The notes: a model not told the origin generated them from the letters alone. Positions 1 through 7,216 are shown, numbered from the stretch's first letter. The stretch is DNA of 9,988 nt from Chloroflexi bacterium RBG_16_51_16 (GCA_001796785.1 MGNL01000092.1:297-10284); one strand, 5' to 3'. Numbers and translations are program-made.

Positions 1-735
1 GTTCAGCGTGTTCGAGTCGCACATCCGCCGCGTGGAAACTCTCGGCCCGACTGGAAGGTTATTTGTGAGCTGGCGGTTCGGCTTGAGAAGAAGCTGGGAA
101 TAGAAATATCTGGATGGGATTATAAATCGCCGTCCGAAGTGATGGAAGAAATCGGTAGAATCAACATCGAGTACGCTGGAATAAGCTACGATCGCTTAAA
201 CGAAGTGGGATTGATCTACCCTGTCCCCGACCGAAATCATCCAGGAACTCCAACCTTATTTAAGGATTCATTTCCACGAGGGAGAGGAAAATTTTTCCCG
301 TTGGATTATGTACCAGTCAGGGAGGAACCTGATGATGAATTTCCTTTCATCCTTACCACAGGTCGTGTGCTCGAACACTGGCACGGCGGAACGATGACCC
401 GTCACTCCACCCTGGATGATGCCTACCCCGAAGCGCGGATAGAGATTAATCCTTTAGACGCAGATATCCATGGAATCACAGATTCCCAGACGGTGAGGGT
501 TGCATCCAGGCGAGGAGAGGTGATACTGAGGGCAAGCGTTACAGAAAAAACCACGGTTGGAGTTGTTTTTATAGCAATGCACTTTTCCGAAGCAGCAGTA
601 AATTTACTTACCAATGATGTATTGGATCCTCAGGCAAAAATTCCGGAATTTAAAGCGTGCGCCGTTCAGATTTTTCCTGCCCGTGATTCCGATCTCCCCA
701 ATCCCCAAGCTGTGCTTCATAGAGGCAGGTATTAA
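1..735 (+). CDS. fdhF: Formate dehydrogenase alpha subunit, C-terminal part (5' end outside window)
   Basis: This is the end of a molybdopterin enzyme that oxidises formate to CO2. The frame is open from base 1, so the GTG/ATG at 139-144 is internal; 244 residues are visible before the TAA. The first about 50 residues (VQRVRVAHPPRGNSRPDW, then GWDYKSPSEVMEEI) match the stretch linking the catalytic and C-terminal domains in FdhF-type subunits. The C-terminal molydopterin-dinucleotide-binding domain starts near FILTTGR and contains the family hallmark HWHGGTMTRHS, followed by ARIEINPLDA and GEVILRASVT. The iron-sulfur region and active-site Cys/Sec are not in the window, so selenocysteine use cannot be judged. 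The stop lies 24 bases from that of the convergent permease gene, and no intrinsic terminator is visible between them. Another member of the DMSO reductase family is possible, but the HWHxGTMTR block favours formate dehydrogenase. Confidence 0.9.
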   Translation, partial: VQRVRVAHPPRGNSRPDWKVICELAVRLEKKLGIEISGWDYKSPSEVMEEIGRINIEYAGISYDRLNEVGLIYPVPDRNHPGTPTLFKDSFPRGRGKFFPLDYVPVREEPDDEFPFILTTGRVLEHWHGGTMTRHSTLDDAYPEARIEINPLDADIHGITDSQTVRVASRRGEVILRASVTEKTTVGVVFIAMHFSEAAVNLLTNDVLDPQAKIPEFKACAVQIFPARDSDLPNPQAVLHRGRY

Positions 736-759
736 TTGGCTGATAGAAAACTAATTGCA

Positions 760-3168
760 TTATGCGTAAGCTAGACTGTCTCGTACGCTGATGTGGGTTG
801 CCCTTCGGGCAGGAAGAATCGAAGCGAGGAGCGAGATAACCGTAACCACCACCAACCAGAAGACCACAGCTCCCCAATTGTATTGGTAATCCAACGTGGC
901 TCCGAATAAGGTCTGCCCGAGTGATACCGAAACGATTGGACTAATGATTAACGCAACCGGGATGGAGGCCAGCCAACTGATCCACCCCTGAAATAATCCT
1001 TCCATGACAAATAATCCCAGAATCGATCGGCTACGAGCCCCCACGGCTCGTAATACACCAATTTCCTTTGTACGTTCGATAACACCGATAGAAAGTGCCC
1101 CCATAAGCGCAAGGCCGCCGACAAGAGCGACAATAATGGATAATCCCAAGAGCATGAAGATCACTGTATTGAACTGCCACTGATAAGTGTTTCTAAGATC
1201 GGGACTGGTCTGACTGATAGAAACATCCATATTGTGGCTGTTGAAGAGATCTGTCAGATCTTCCGTGATCTGTTTTACGTCAGCCTGTCCATGACGGTCA
1301 GTGCGAACATAAAGGTAGGTTCCTTCCTTAAATTTCTTAGTAACCTGTGAGAGGGTTTCTGAGGAAGTGTATATTATCTCTTGATTAAAACTCCCAACGA
1401 ATACAGGTTCATACGTACCAATTACCTGCCACTCGGATTCACCAAAATTACCAAGATCCATCCTTACGAGCTTGCCTGGTTGCAAGTTATTTTTCTCTGA
1501 AAAATCACGGCTAACCACTAGAACACGACCATCACCGGGTTTCAACCAACGTCCTGCGACGATCAAGGGTTCAAAGAAGTCGCTGCTGCTTGGTATTCCC
1601 TCGAGATAAATGCCAATACCAGCCTCCTTCGCCCGTTGACCTTCCAGATACAGGATCGCAGATTTAAGCATCCTTAACTCCACCTGGTCAGCCTCCGCCA
1701 CCTGGTTGTAATATGAATTTACTCGGCCCACCCGCTGATTACTATTGAAGACAATAACCGTATCATAGTTCAGTCTTGAGAAATAATTGTCGAGGGTTAA
1801 ATTTAATGATGATACTAAACTCATGACAATCAAGAAACCCGATCCTGCACAAATGAGCACTGCTTGCGTGAGGAACAGTCTACCTTTGTGCCTCAACATG
1901 TTTCCCAGGGCTGTAGCATAATGTGAAGGCAAGAATCTCTGACCAATCTTCTCGGCAATTCGATCAAGCCAGGTGGACCGAAATCCACCACCGAGTCCGT
2001 AACTGGCGATTGCCTCCCGTACACTGATCGAGGCGCCTCTTAGCGTCGGTGGAAGACCAGCCAACAACGGAGCAATTAATGCTGAAGCGACCTGGTAAAC
2101 CACGGTCTGTTGGGAAATTTCAAACTGGTATGTATCAATGTTAAACAGTCGTAAAAATATATCTGTAACTTCAGAAGCGACCAGGGCGCCTAAGGGTAAC
2201 GCGATGAGCAATGCAAGCACACCATACAAAAAAGCACTGATCAGGTAGATCTGGATGATCGTGCCAGATTTCGATCCAATTGCCTTGAGGATACCTATTT
2301 GATTAATTTGTTGTGTGATGATGTTGAAAAGCGTATTGTATACAAGGATGGCGCTGATAACCACACATAGGATCGCCAACATCTTTTGGACCATCGTCAT
2401 GCTTTCAAAGAAGGCTCGACCCCAATGCTCCTCCGGGTCCTGGTACATAACGCCGGCAACTTCTATATTTTGTTTGGCCAGTTTTTCCTTAATTGCGGAT
2501 GCGACTTCCCTGGCAAATTCCGGGCTGTAGGGTGTAACCCTGATAAAAAAGCTTTGGAATTTCCCATCTGGGATATCAAAACTTTCCAGTCCGTCTCCAC
2601 TCATGAAAAAGAAAGCCAGGTCCATAAATTGGGGTGGTGGCACAAATGGATGTCTGATCAAACTGGTGATCGGATAAGTTCTTTCTTTTTCATGAACCTT
2701 AATGATTATCGAGTCTCCAACCCCGACCTTGAGGAACTCAGCTGCCATCCTCTCTACACCAATTTCATCCTTGGTGTGTGGCCAGTGACCTTGTCGAAGC
2801 TGGACCAACTCGTATTGTTGATCATTGAATTCGCCTCGCATATGAATGACCCCCTGCCGCCAGCTACCATCCGGTGTTGTCTTGTACTGGATCGTTACGC
2901 TGTTATACGGTTCAATATTTTCGACGCCTGGTACGTCTCTGAGGTTGAGCAGAACGTCAAGGTCAACCGGAGTCGTAACTGCCATATCGATATGGGGTGG
3001 TATGACCTCATGGTGCGCCTCGTCCAGGTTGACCATCAAGAGATCGCTCATCCCAAATATGGCGCCAACCGCGAAAACACCCGCTGCGATACTCAAGACC
3101 GCTAAAGCGGTTCTGGTTTTGTTATGCCAAAGATCCGACCAGATCTTGTACCAGAGAATGCTCATCAC
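760..3168 (-). CDS. ABC transporter permease with two FtsX domains (MacB/LolCE-like)
   Basis: This is the membrane component of an export-type or mechanotransmission ABC transporter, 802 residues long. Eight hydrophobic segments can be picked out, near residues 20-44, 262-286, 305-332, 353-372, 432-453, 668-695, 714-745 and 767-786. Large extracytoplasmic domains fill about 45-260 and 455-665. The cytoplasmic coupling motif typical of FtsX domains appears twice, as QINQIGILKAIGSK (near 287-300) and RTKEIGVLRAVGAR (near 699-712), so one chain carries two FtsX units. The start is GTG at 3168 or the adjacent ATG at 3165. Both overlap the ATPase stop (TGATG arrangement), which suggests translational coupling. 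It is the last gene of the adaptor-ATPase-permease operon. The substrate cannot be read from sequence; a lipid, lipoprotein, peptide or drug are all possible. Confidence 0.92.
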   Translation of the reverse strand: MMSILWYKIWSDLWHNKTRTALAVLSIAAGVFAVGAIFGMSDLLMVNLDEAHHEVIPPHIDMAVTTPVDLDVLLNLRDVPGVENIEPYNSVTIQYKTTPDGSWRQGVIHMRGEFNDQQYELVQLRQGHWPHTKDEIGVERMAAEFLKVGVGDSIIIKVHEKERTYPITSLIRHPFVPPPQFMDLAFFFMSGDGLESFDIPDGKFQSFFIRVTPYSPEFAREVASAIKEKLAKQNIEVAGVMYQDPEEHWGRAFFESMTMVQKMLAILCVVISAILVYNTLFNIITQQINQIGILKAIGSKSGTIIQIYLISAFLYGVLALLIALPLGALVASEVTDIFLRLFNIDTYQFEISQQTVVYQVASALIAPLLAGLPPTLRGASISVREAIASYGLGGGFRSTWLDRIAEKIGQRFLPSHYATALGNMLRHKGRLFLTQAVLICAGSGFLIVMSLVSSLNLTLDNYFSRLNYDTVIVFNSNQRVGRVNSYYNQVAEADQVELRMLKSAILYLEGQRAKEAGIGIYLEGIPSSSDFFEPLIVAGRWLKPGDGRVLVVSRDFSEKNNLQPGKLVRMDLGNFGESEWQVIGTYEPVFVGSFNQEIIYTSSETLSQVTKKFKEGTYLYVRTDRHGQADVKQITEDLTDLFNSHNMDVSISQTSPDLRNTYQWQFNTVIFMLLGLSIIVALVGGLALMGALSIGVIERTKEIGVLRAVGARSRSILGLFVMEGLFQGWISWLASIPVALIISPIVSVSLGQTLFGATLDYQYNWGAVVFWLVVVTVISLLASILPARRATHISVRDSLAYA

Positions 3169-4283
3169 GATGCCTTTTTTTTGGAGGGCACTGATCTCTT
3201 GCTAATATTCTCTTTTTCATGTTGTTCAGCTGCGCTTCGCAGGGCTTCGCGGGTGGGTTCAGATGTGTTGAGAATATCCGTCAACATTTCATAGCTCAAC
3301 GCCAGGACTTCAACTGCGCTGTTCAATGAAGCCCGAATCGAAGCTTTATTCCTGCGTTCGTGAAAGAATTCCATTTCGCCAAAGTACTTGCCGGGTCCCA
3401 GTTGTAAAGCAATTACGTCAGATTGATTGGGACGCGGAAGGACAATATCCACCGTGCCCTTGGAAATGATGAAAAAATTATCGCTGTTCTTCCCTTCGAC
3501 AAGGATCATCGAGCCCGGCTCGTAGGATTGAGGCTTTACTCTATGACTGACCGTTAAAAGCTGCTGTGGGGTGAGCGTAGGCATAGCTTTGGCGATGTAC
3601 TCGTTGACAATCTCACCATCTGTGATTAATGCCGTTCGATGAGTCCGCCTGGCCAGGCTGCTGTCGTGAGTTACAACAATGACCGTCTTTCCATCGGCAA
3701 CCAGCTGGTTAAAAAGCGAGAATATCGTTTCAGCCGATTTCGAATCGAGGTTACCGGTAGGTTCGTCTGCAATGATTAATTTAGGGTCATTCGCCAGAGC
3801 TCGTGCTACAGCGGCTCGCTGCTGTTGGCCACCGGATACCGTGCTGGGAAGCTTGTGCTCCTGGCCTGCCAGGTCGACCGAGCGTAATAGTTGAAGGGCA
3901 CGATCCCGCCTCTCGTTTCGCGCATACTTGCCCGCCAGCTCCATGGGAAGCATCACATTCTGAAGAAGACTGAGCGCGGGTAGGAGCTGGAAGAATTGGA
4001 AAATAATTCCAACGCTATCACCCCGCCAGACTGCCAGTTGGTTTTCACTCAGGTCGTGGATCGCTGTACCGTTCACCCATACTTCGCCCTGGGTCGGGCG
4101 GTCAATACCAGTGATCATATTTAGCAACGTGCTTTTCCCACTACCGGATTTGCCGATAATGCTTACAAATTCTCCGGGTCGGATCTGTAAATCAATATCG
4201 TTCAGTGCATGGTAATCTCCGGCGGCTGACTTGTAATACTTGTGGACACTGCGCAGGTCAATCACGAGGGGGGTATTATTCAT
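3165..4283 (-). CDS. ABC transporter ATPase fused to a cyclic-nucleotide-binding-like domain
   Basis: This is the ATP-hydrolysing subunit that drives the neighbouring FtsX permease; 372 residues from the chosen start. The first about 225 residues form a MacB/LolD-type ATPase: Walker A GKSGSGKST (44-52), Q-loop Gln96, signature VSGGQQQR (149-156), Walker B LIIADEP (169-175) and switch His206 in VVTHD. MacB-like stand-alone ATPases normally stop near 220-240. Here residues about 238-345 form a cNMP-binding-type beta-barrel with EGKNSDNFFIISKGTVDIV and a phosphate-binding-cassette-like FGEMEFFHERRNKASIRA (301-318), followed by a Lys-rich tail. The canonical cassette Arg position appears to hold Asn312, flanked by Arg311 and Lys313, so the ligand is uncertain. 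The ATG at 4283 is preferred because GGAG lies 8 bases upstream. A longer frame reaches ATG 4328, but that start has no Shine-Dalgarno and adds 15 residues outside the conserved domain. Confidence 0.9.
   Translation of the reverse strand: MNNTPLVIDLRSVHKYYKSAAGDYHALNDIDLQIRPGEFVSIIGKSGSGKSTLLNMITGIDRPTQGEVWVNGTAIHDLSENQLAVWRGDSVGIIFQFFQLLPALSLLQNVMLPMELAGKYARNERRDRALQLLRSVDLAGQEHKLPSTVSGGQQQRAAVARALANDPKLIIADEPTGNLDSKSAETIFSLFNQLVADGKTVIVVTHDSSLARRTHRTALITDGEIVNEYIAKAMPTLTPQQLLTVSHRVKPQSYEPGSMILVEGKNSDNFFIISKGTVDIVLPRPNQSDVIALQLGPGKYFGEMEFFHERRNKASIRASLNSAVEVLALSYEMLTDILNTSEPTREALRSAAEQHEKENISKRSVPSKKKAS
3174..3182 (-). other. A8G run containing a dnaX-like slippery heptamer at the ATPase 3' end
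   Basis: On the minus strand, eight A residues followed by G encode Lys-Lys-Lys two codons before the ATPase stop. In the zero frame this reads A AAA AAG, the heptamer used for -1 frameshifting in dnaX. A -1 slip here would enter the permease frame without meeting a stop (next codons GGC ATC GTG ATG) and would fuse the ATPase to the permease. A 6-bp stem with a 6-base loop (3130-3147) lies about 26 bases downstream, farther than usual stimulators, and no strong upstream Shine-Dalgarno is seen. The site itself is directly visible; its use is speculative. Confidence 0.35.
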
Positions 4284-4291
4284 TATTTTCA

Positions 4292-4295
4292 CTCC
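4292..4295 (-). promoter_or_regulatory. Ribosome binding site that decides the ATPase start
   Basis: The minus strand reads GGTGGAG before the ATG at 4283, with GGAG ending 8 bases upstream of it. The alternative in-frame ATG at 4328 is preceded by GAAATCCTA, which has no Shine-Dalgarno match. This favours the shorter 372-residue product. Confidence 0.6.
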
Positions 4296-4354
4296 ACCCA
4301 TCACGGAAATTGATGATGTGATGGGCATTAGGATTTCAAGCTATTCACTGCAAG

Positions 4355-4404
4355 CCTCCACCCGCAAGTCCTAATATCCGGAATGACGGTATTGCGGGTT
4401 GAGG
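4355..4404. repeat. Imperfect inverted repeat between adaptor and ATPase genes
   Basis: The arms 4355-4367 (CCTCCACCCGCAA) and 4392-4404 (TTGCGGGTTGAGG) are complementary at 12 of 13 positions, with one mismatch at 4359/4400, around a 24-base spacer. It sits in the roughly 140-base gap between the adaptor stop and the ATPase start, inside the presumed operon. On the minus strand no T-run follows, so it does not look like a simple intrinsic terminator. An mRNA-processing or stability hairpin that sets the ratio of adaptor to transporter is possible. Confidence 0.55.
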
Positions 4405-4422
4405 TTCGGAGCAATCTAGCCC

Positions 4423-5490
4423 TCATTTTTCAAATTTAATCTCAGCCGTCATTCCCCATCGCATGGCTTCGGTTTTTTCGGTGAGGAGAATGGTCACCTC
4501 ATAAACAATATCGCCCTGCTTCTCGGTATAGCCCTGGCCGATGGTGAATACATAGCCGTCCAATTCCACATCGGGCATGGCGTCCAATGTAACGATAACG
4601 GGTTGACCTTCGGTGACTCCGACCACATCCAACTCGGTCAGGTCGGTGGTCTTGACAACCCAGTCGGTCAGGTCTGCCACGGTAGCTACAGGCTGTCCGG
4701 TGGCTGCGAATTCGCCAACTTTCAAATCAAGCTGGGTGACCGTACCCGAGAAGGGTGCTCGAAGTTCAGCATTGGCAAGTGCTGCGCGTGCACCTGCGCT
4801 GTCTTCCGAAAAGGATGGATCTGTCAGGCTTCCATAATCTTTTTGGGAGCTTGTCAATTCGGCTTCCGAGCTTTCAACGGCAGAAAAAAGTTCCATCCAG
4901 TGAATGGCCTTTCGATATTTAGACCAGGCATCATCAAGACGCTTTTTGTAAAGTTTGGCTGTGTCCCGGTAAATTTTTTCCTCATCTTCTTTCTCTTTGT
5001 CTGTCAACTCGAGCCTTTTTTCGCTCAGGTTCTTATACGGTTCGAAATTATCCCGGGCGGTGTTTAATTTCTCCAAAGTCGAACTCACTGCTTCAGCCGG
5101 AGTCATCCCTTCAAAATCGGCCGGAATATCATAATTATCCAGGTCATACTGGGCATCACGCACCGCCTGATAAGCAGCCGTGAGTTCCTTATAAGCATTT
5201 GCTTGAGCATCCTCGAGAGTTTGAGCTTGTGCGCCTTCGAGTCGGGCAATGACGTCACCCGCTTTTACAGGTGAATCTTCCTCAACGAGGGTTTCACTCA
5301 CAAGACCGCTCGCGTTGAGAGCGAGCTCTGCAAATCGGACGGGCTCAACCCGGCCTTCTGCAATAAGGATGTCTTCTGCGAGCACGGGAGCGGAGACATC
5401 TACTGTAGGTGTGGGGTTGGTTTCCCCCGACCCACAAGCGGATACGATCAGGGCAATGAGCAAAATGGCTATAAGATGTGATTTTTTCAT
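4423..5490 (-). CDS. Lipoprotein periplasmic-adaptor-like protein (HlyD/MacA family)
   Basis: This is the membrane-anchored adaptor for the ATPase and permease encoded just downstream; 355 residues. A short basic N-terminus and hydrophobic segment end in the lipobox VSAC, with Cys19 as the predicted lipidated residue, followed by a Thr/Pro linker. Two halves of a biotinyl/lipoyl-like domain flank a long helical region: the first near 44-88 (EGRVEPVRFAELAL, SPVKAGDVIARLEG), the second near 240-275 (AELRAPFSGTVTQLDLKVGE). The helical hairpin, about 90-235, is rich in Glu, Lys and Ala and is broken by Pro/Gly stretches at about 121-131 and 221-230. A beta-barrel follows, and the chain ends MRWGMTAEIKFEK, typical of adaptor C-termini. 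GAAGGA lies 4 bases before the ATG and AAGGAA a little further up. It is the first gene of the export operon. No outer-membrane channel gene is present in the window. Confidence 0.88.
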   Translation of the reverse strand: MKKSHLIAILLIALIVSACGSGETNPTPTVDVSAPVLAEDILIAEGRVEPVRFAELALNASGLVSETLVEEDSPVKAGDVIARLEGAQAQTLEDAQANAYKELTAAYQAVRDAQYDLDNYDIPADFEGMTPAEAVSSTLEKLNTARDNFEPYKNLSEKRLELTDKEKEDEEKIYRDTAKLYKKRLDDAWSKYRKAIHWMELFSAVESSEAELTSSQKDYGSLTDPSFSEDSAGARAALANAELRAPFSGTVTQLDLKVGEFAATGQPVATVADLTDWVVKTTDLTELDVVGVTEGQPVIVTLDAMPDVELDGYVFTIGQGYTEKQGDIVYEVTILLTEKTEAMRWGMTAEIKFEK

Positions 5491-5576
5491 GGAATCCTTC
5501 TTCCTTTTGAAATATTCCTCTGATAATGTTAACTTCGTCCAGTGATGATCTCCACATCCGATGGGATTGTATTGAA

Positions 5577-5594
5577 CCTAGCCGAGTGGCTAGG
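5577..5594. repeat. Perfect 7-bp inverted repeat with 4-base loop upstream of the adaptor
   Basis: CCTAGCC and GGCTAGG flank GAGT, giving a perfect short hairpin or an operator-like dyad about 87 bases upstream of the adaptor ATG. No T-run follows on either strand, so it is not a typical terminator. It could be a repressor site or a leader hairpin in the export operon mRNA. Confidence 0.5.
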
Positions 5595-5711
5595 GTGAGG
5601 TGCTGGTATTATTTACGATTAATTGCTATTTTGGTTGTGCAGGTTAGTGCTCTCCCAGGATCATTGGAATAATTTGTAGCTACCTTGGCAATCTAAATAA
5701 AAGCACTATTT

Positions 5712-5727
5712 TCTAATTTAAATTAGA
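5712..5727. repeat. Perfect 16-base palindrome just downstream of zwf
   Basis: TCTAATTTAAATTAGA equals its own reverse complement over 16 bases, with no central spacer, and lies 14 bases past the zwf stop. Such AT-rich dyads are typical of binding sites for dimeric winged-helix regulators, but a site this far upstream of the adaptor start (over 220 bases) would need a distant promoter. With no loop it is a poor terminator stem. Chance occurrence in AT-rich sequence remains possible. Confidence 0.45.
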
Positions 5728-5740
5728 TCAATCCAACATC

Positions 5741-7216
5741 CTATTTTTCCAATAATTTCCGAGTTTCCTCATGCATCCAGTTCCTGCCGTCACGAGCGAC
5801 CAATTGATCAGCCTCGATAGGTCCCCAGCTAGCTGGTTGATACACGGATAACGCGGGCGATTGATTTTCTTCCCATTCTCGAATCACAGGATCGATCAAG
5901 CTCCAGGCGGTTTCCACTTCATCAGCTCGGGTAAATAGTGAGGCGTCCCCCTGGAGCGCATCCAGGAGCAGTCGTTCGTAAGCTTCGGGTATTGCTGTGG
6001 GACCGAACGCTTCTGCGTAGTGAAATTCCATGTCGACCGAACGGGTCTCGGCGATGGTATCGGGTACCTTGGCTTCGAATCGCAGATGCACCCCCTCATC
6101 CGGTTGCAGATAAAGAACCAGCATGTTCGGGGTCATTCCTGTTGTTGAACGAACAGGGAACATAGCCAGCGGCGGTTCTTTAAATTGGATGATGATTTGG
6201 GATTGTTTCTCGGCGAGTTTTTTACCCGAGCGGAGATAAAACGGGACACCCTGCCAGCGCCAATTATTCACGAACAACCGAAGGGCCGCGAATGTGGGAG
6301 TAGTTGAATTTGATTTAATCTCAGGTTCGTTTTTGTAACCTTTATATTGAGCCAGGACGCTGTTCGCTGCCACCAGTTTTCCCTGAATGGGCATGATGGT
6401 GCTCAAGACCTTGACCTTCTCATTTCTTAATGCATCCGCATGCAATGAGGCGGGTGGTTCCATGGCTACCAATGAAACCAATTGCAACAGGTGATTTTGG
6501 AACATATCCCTCATAACACCCACACCGTCGTAAAAACCAGCCCGATGCTCAACGCCAACCGTTTCAGCGACTGTTATTTGGACATGGTCAATATAATTCC
6601 GGTTCCACAGAGGCTCAAAGATCGTATTGGCAAACCGGGTGACGAGGATGTTTTGTACGGTCTCTTTCCCAAGATAATGATCGATCCGGTAAACCTGGTT
6701 TTCTGTGAATACCTTGTGAAGCTGCTGGTTGAGCAACTGTGCGGAAGGCAGGTCGGTGCCAAACGGTTTTTCAATGATCACTCTTCTCCAGTTACCGTCC
6801 TCTTTCGATTGCCCCGTCAATCCCAGCAAATCGATGATGCTGGGAAATACACTCGGTGGGATCGCCATGTAATACAACCGGTTGGCTGGACCAGACTCTA
6901 ATGCTCCAAGTCTTGTGACTAACTTCTTGAAGTCTTCCAAGTTCGAATAATGTCCTTGCTGATAGAAAAGGTTTGATTTAAATGAACCCCACTCCTCGTC
7001 CTTGGATGAGTAACCCGCGTACTGGCGAACACCCTTGAGCAGGTGGTCCCGAAATCCCTGATCGGTAAACTCTGTCCCACCATAACCAATGATTTTGAAT
7101 ACACCTGCCATCCGTCCCTTTCGGAAAAGGTTAAATAGGGAAGGGATTAGTTTTCTCTGGGTGAGATCGCCGGAGGCGCCAAAGATGATGATCGAAATCG
7201 GTTGCTTTTTATTCAT
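5741..7216 (-). CDS. zwf: Glucose-6-phosphate 1-dehydrogenase
   Basis: This enzyme oxidises glucose 6-phosphate to 6-phosphogluconolactone in the cytosol, the entry step of the oxidative pentose phosphate pathway. From the chosen ATG it has 491 residues, the usual family length. The nucleotide-binding GASGDL (13-18) and RKLIPSL (21-27) open the Rossmann domain. EKPFGTD (149-155), the substrate-binding RIDHYLGKE (177-185) and RDMFQNHLLQ, with the presumed catalytic His242, are all intact. The frame continues upstream to 7381, but those 55 residues lie on top of gnd and do not resemble the family, so ATG 7216 is preferred. This start overlaps the gnd stop by 8 bases, with a weak ACGGA upstream, suggesting translational coupling. 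After the second beta strand it reads IIGYGGTEF (42-50), lacking the Arg that usually binds the NADP 2'-phosphate. That hints at NAD use. Confidence 0.96.
   Translation of the reverse strand: MNKKQPISIIIFGASGDLTQRKLIPSLFNLFRKGRMAGVFKIIGYGGTEFTDQGFRDHLLKGVRQYAGYSSKDEEWGSFKSNLFYQQGHYSNLEDFKKLVTRLGALESGPANRLYYMAIPPSVFPSIIDLLGLTGQSKEDGNWRRVIIEKPFGTDLPSAQLLNQQLHKVFTENQVYRIDHYLGKETVQNILVTRFANTIFEPLWNRNYIDHVQITVAETVGVEHRAGFYDGVGVMRDMFQNHLLQLVSLVAMEPPASLHADALRNEKVKVLSTIMPIQGKLVAANSVLAQYKGYKNEPEIKSNSTTPTFAALRLFVNNWRWQGVPFYLRSGKKLAEKQSQIIIQFKEPPLAMFPVRSTTGMTPNMLVLYLQPDEGVHLRFEAKVPDTIAETRSVDMEFHYAEAFGPTAIPEAYERLLLDALQGDASLFTRADEVETAWSLIDPVIREWEENQSPALSVYQPASWGPIEADQLVARDGRNWMHEETRKLLEK

Larger units (their letters stand above)
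5491..5740. other. Non-coding stretch between zwf and the export operon
   Basis: This 250-base AT-rich gap must hold the leader and presumably the promoter of the minus-strand adaptor gene, plus the 3' end of the zwf message. No open frame here looks coding. No pair of sigma-70-like boxes on the minus strand was convincing, and no hairpin followed by a T-run was found after zwf. Its visible structure is the two palindromes listed separately at 5577-5594 and 5712-5727. A further ATCTAA/TTAGAT inverted pair (5691-5696 and 5723-5728) overlaps the second. Confidence 0.5.

Noticed and set aside
8..25. GTTCGAGTC near the left edge resembles a tRNA T-loop.
   Set aside because: It lies in frame within the formate dehydrogenase coding sequence, and no other tRNA arm is present.
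2386..3105. Long plus-strand open frame (239 codons) antisense to the permease gene.
   Set aside because: The minus-strand frame has clear FtsX-type features over the same bases. The antisense peptide has no recognisable domain and is rich in Cys, His and Trp, as expected of a shadow frame.
4603..5067. Plus-strand open frame antisense to the adaptor gene.
   Set aside because: It lies wholly inside the confident adaptor gene and has low-quality composition with no family resemblance.
5571..5670. Possible tRNA, because GCCGAGTGGCTAGGG resembles the D-arm of Leu/Ser tRNAs.
   Set aside because: There is no acceptor stem, anticodon arm or T-arm (GTTCGAATC-like) at the right distance. The match is explained by the short palindrome.
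5491..5740. Search for a sigma-70 promoter for the adaptor gene on the minus strand.
   Set aside because: Candidates such as TTGGAT-17-GAAAAT match the consensus too poorly to report as a feature.
6482..6901. Plus-strand open frame antisense to zwf.
   Set aside because: It covers conserved Zwf motifs on the opposite strand and has no credible start signal or domain.
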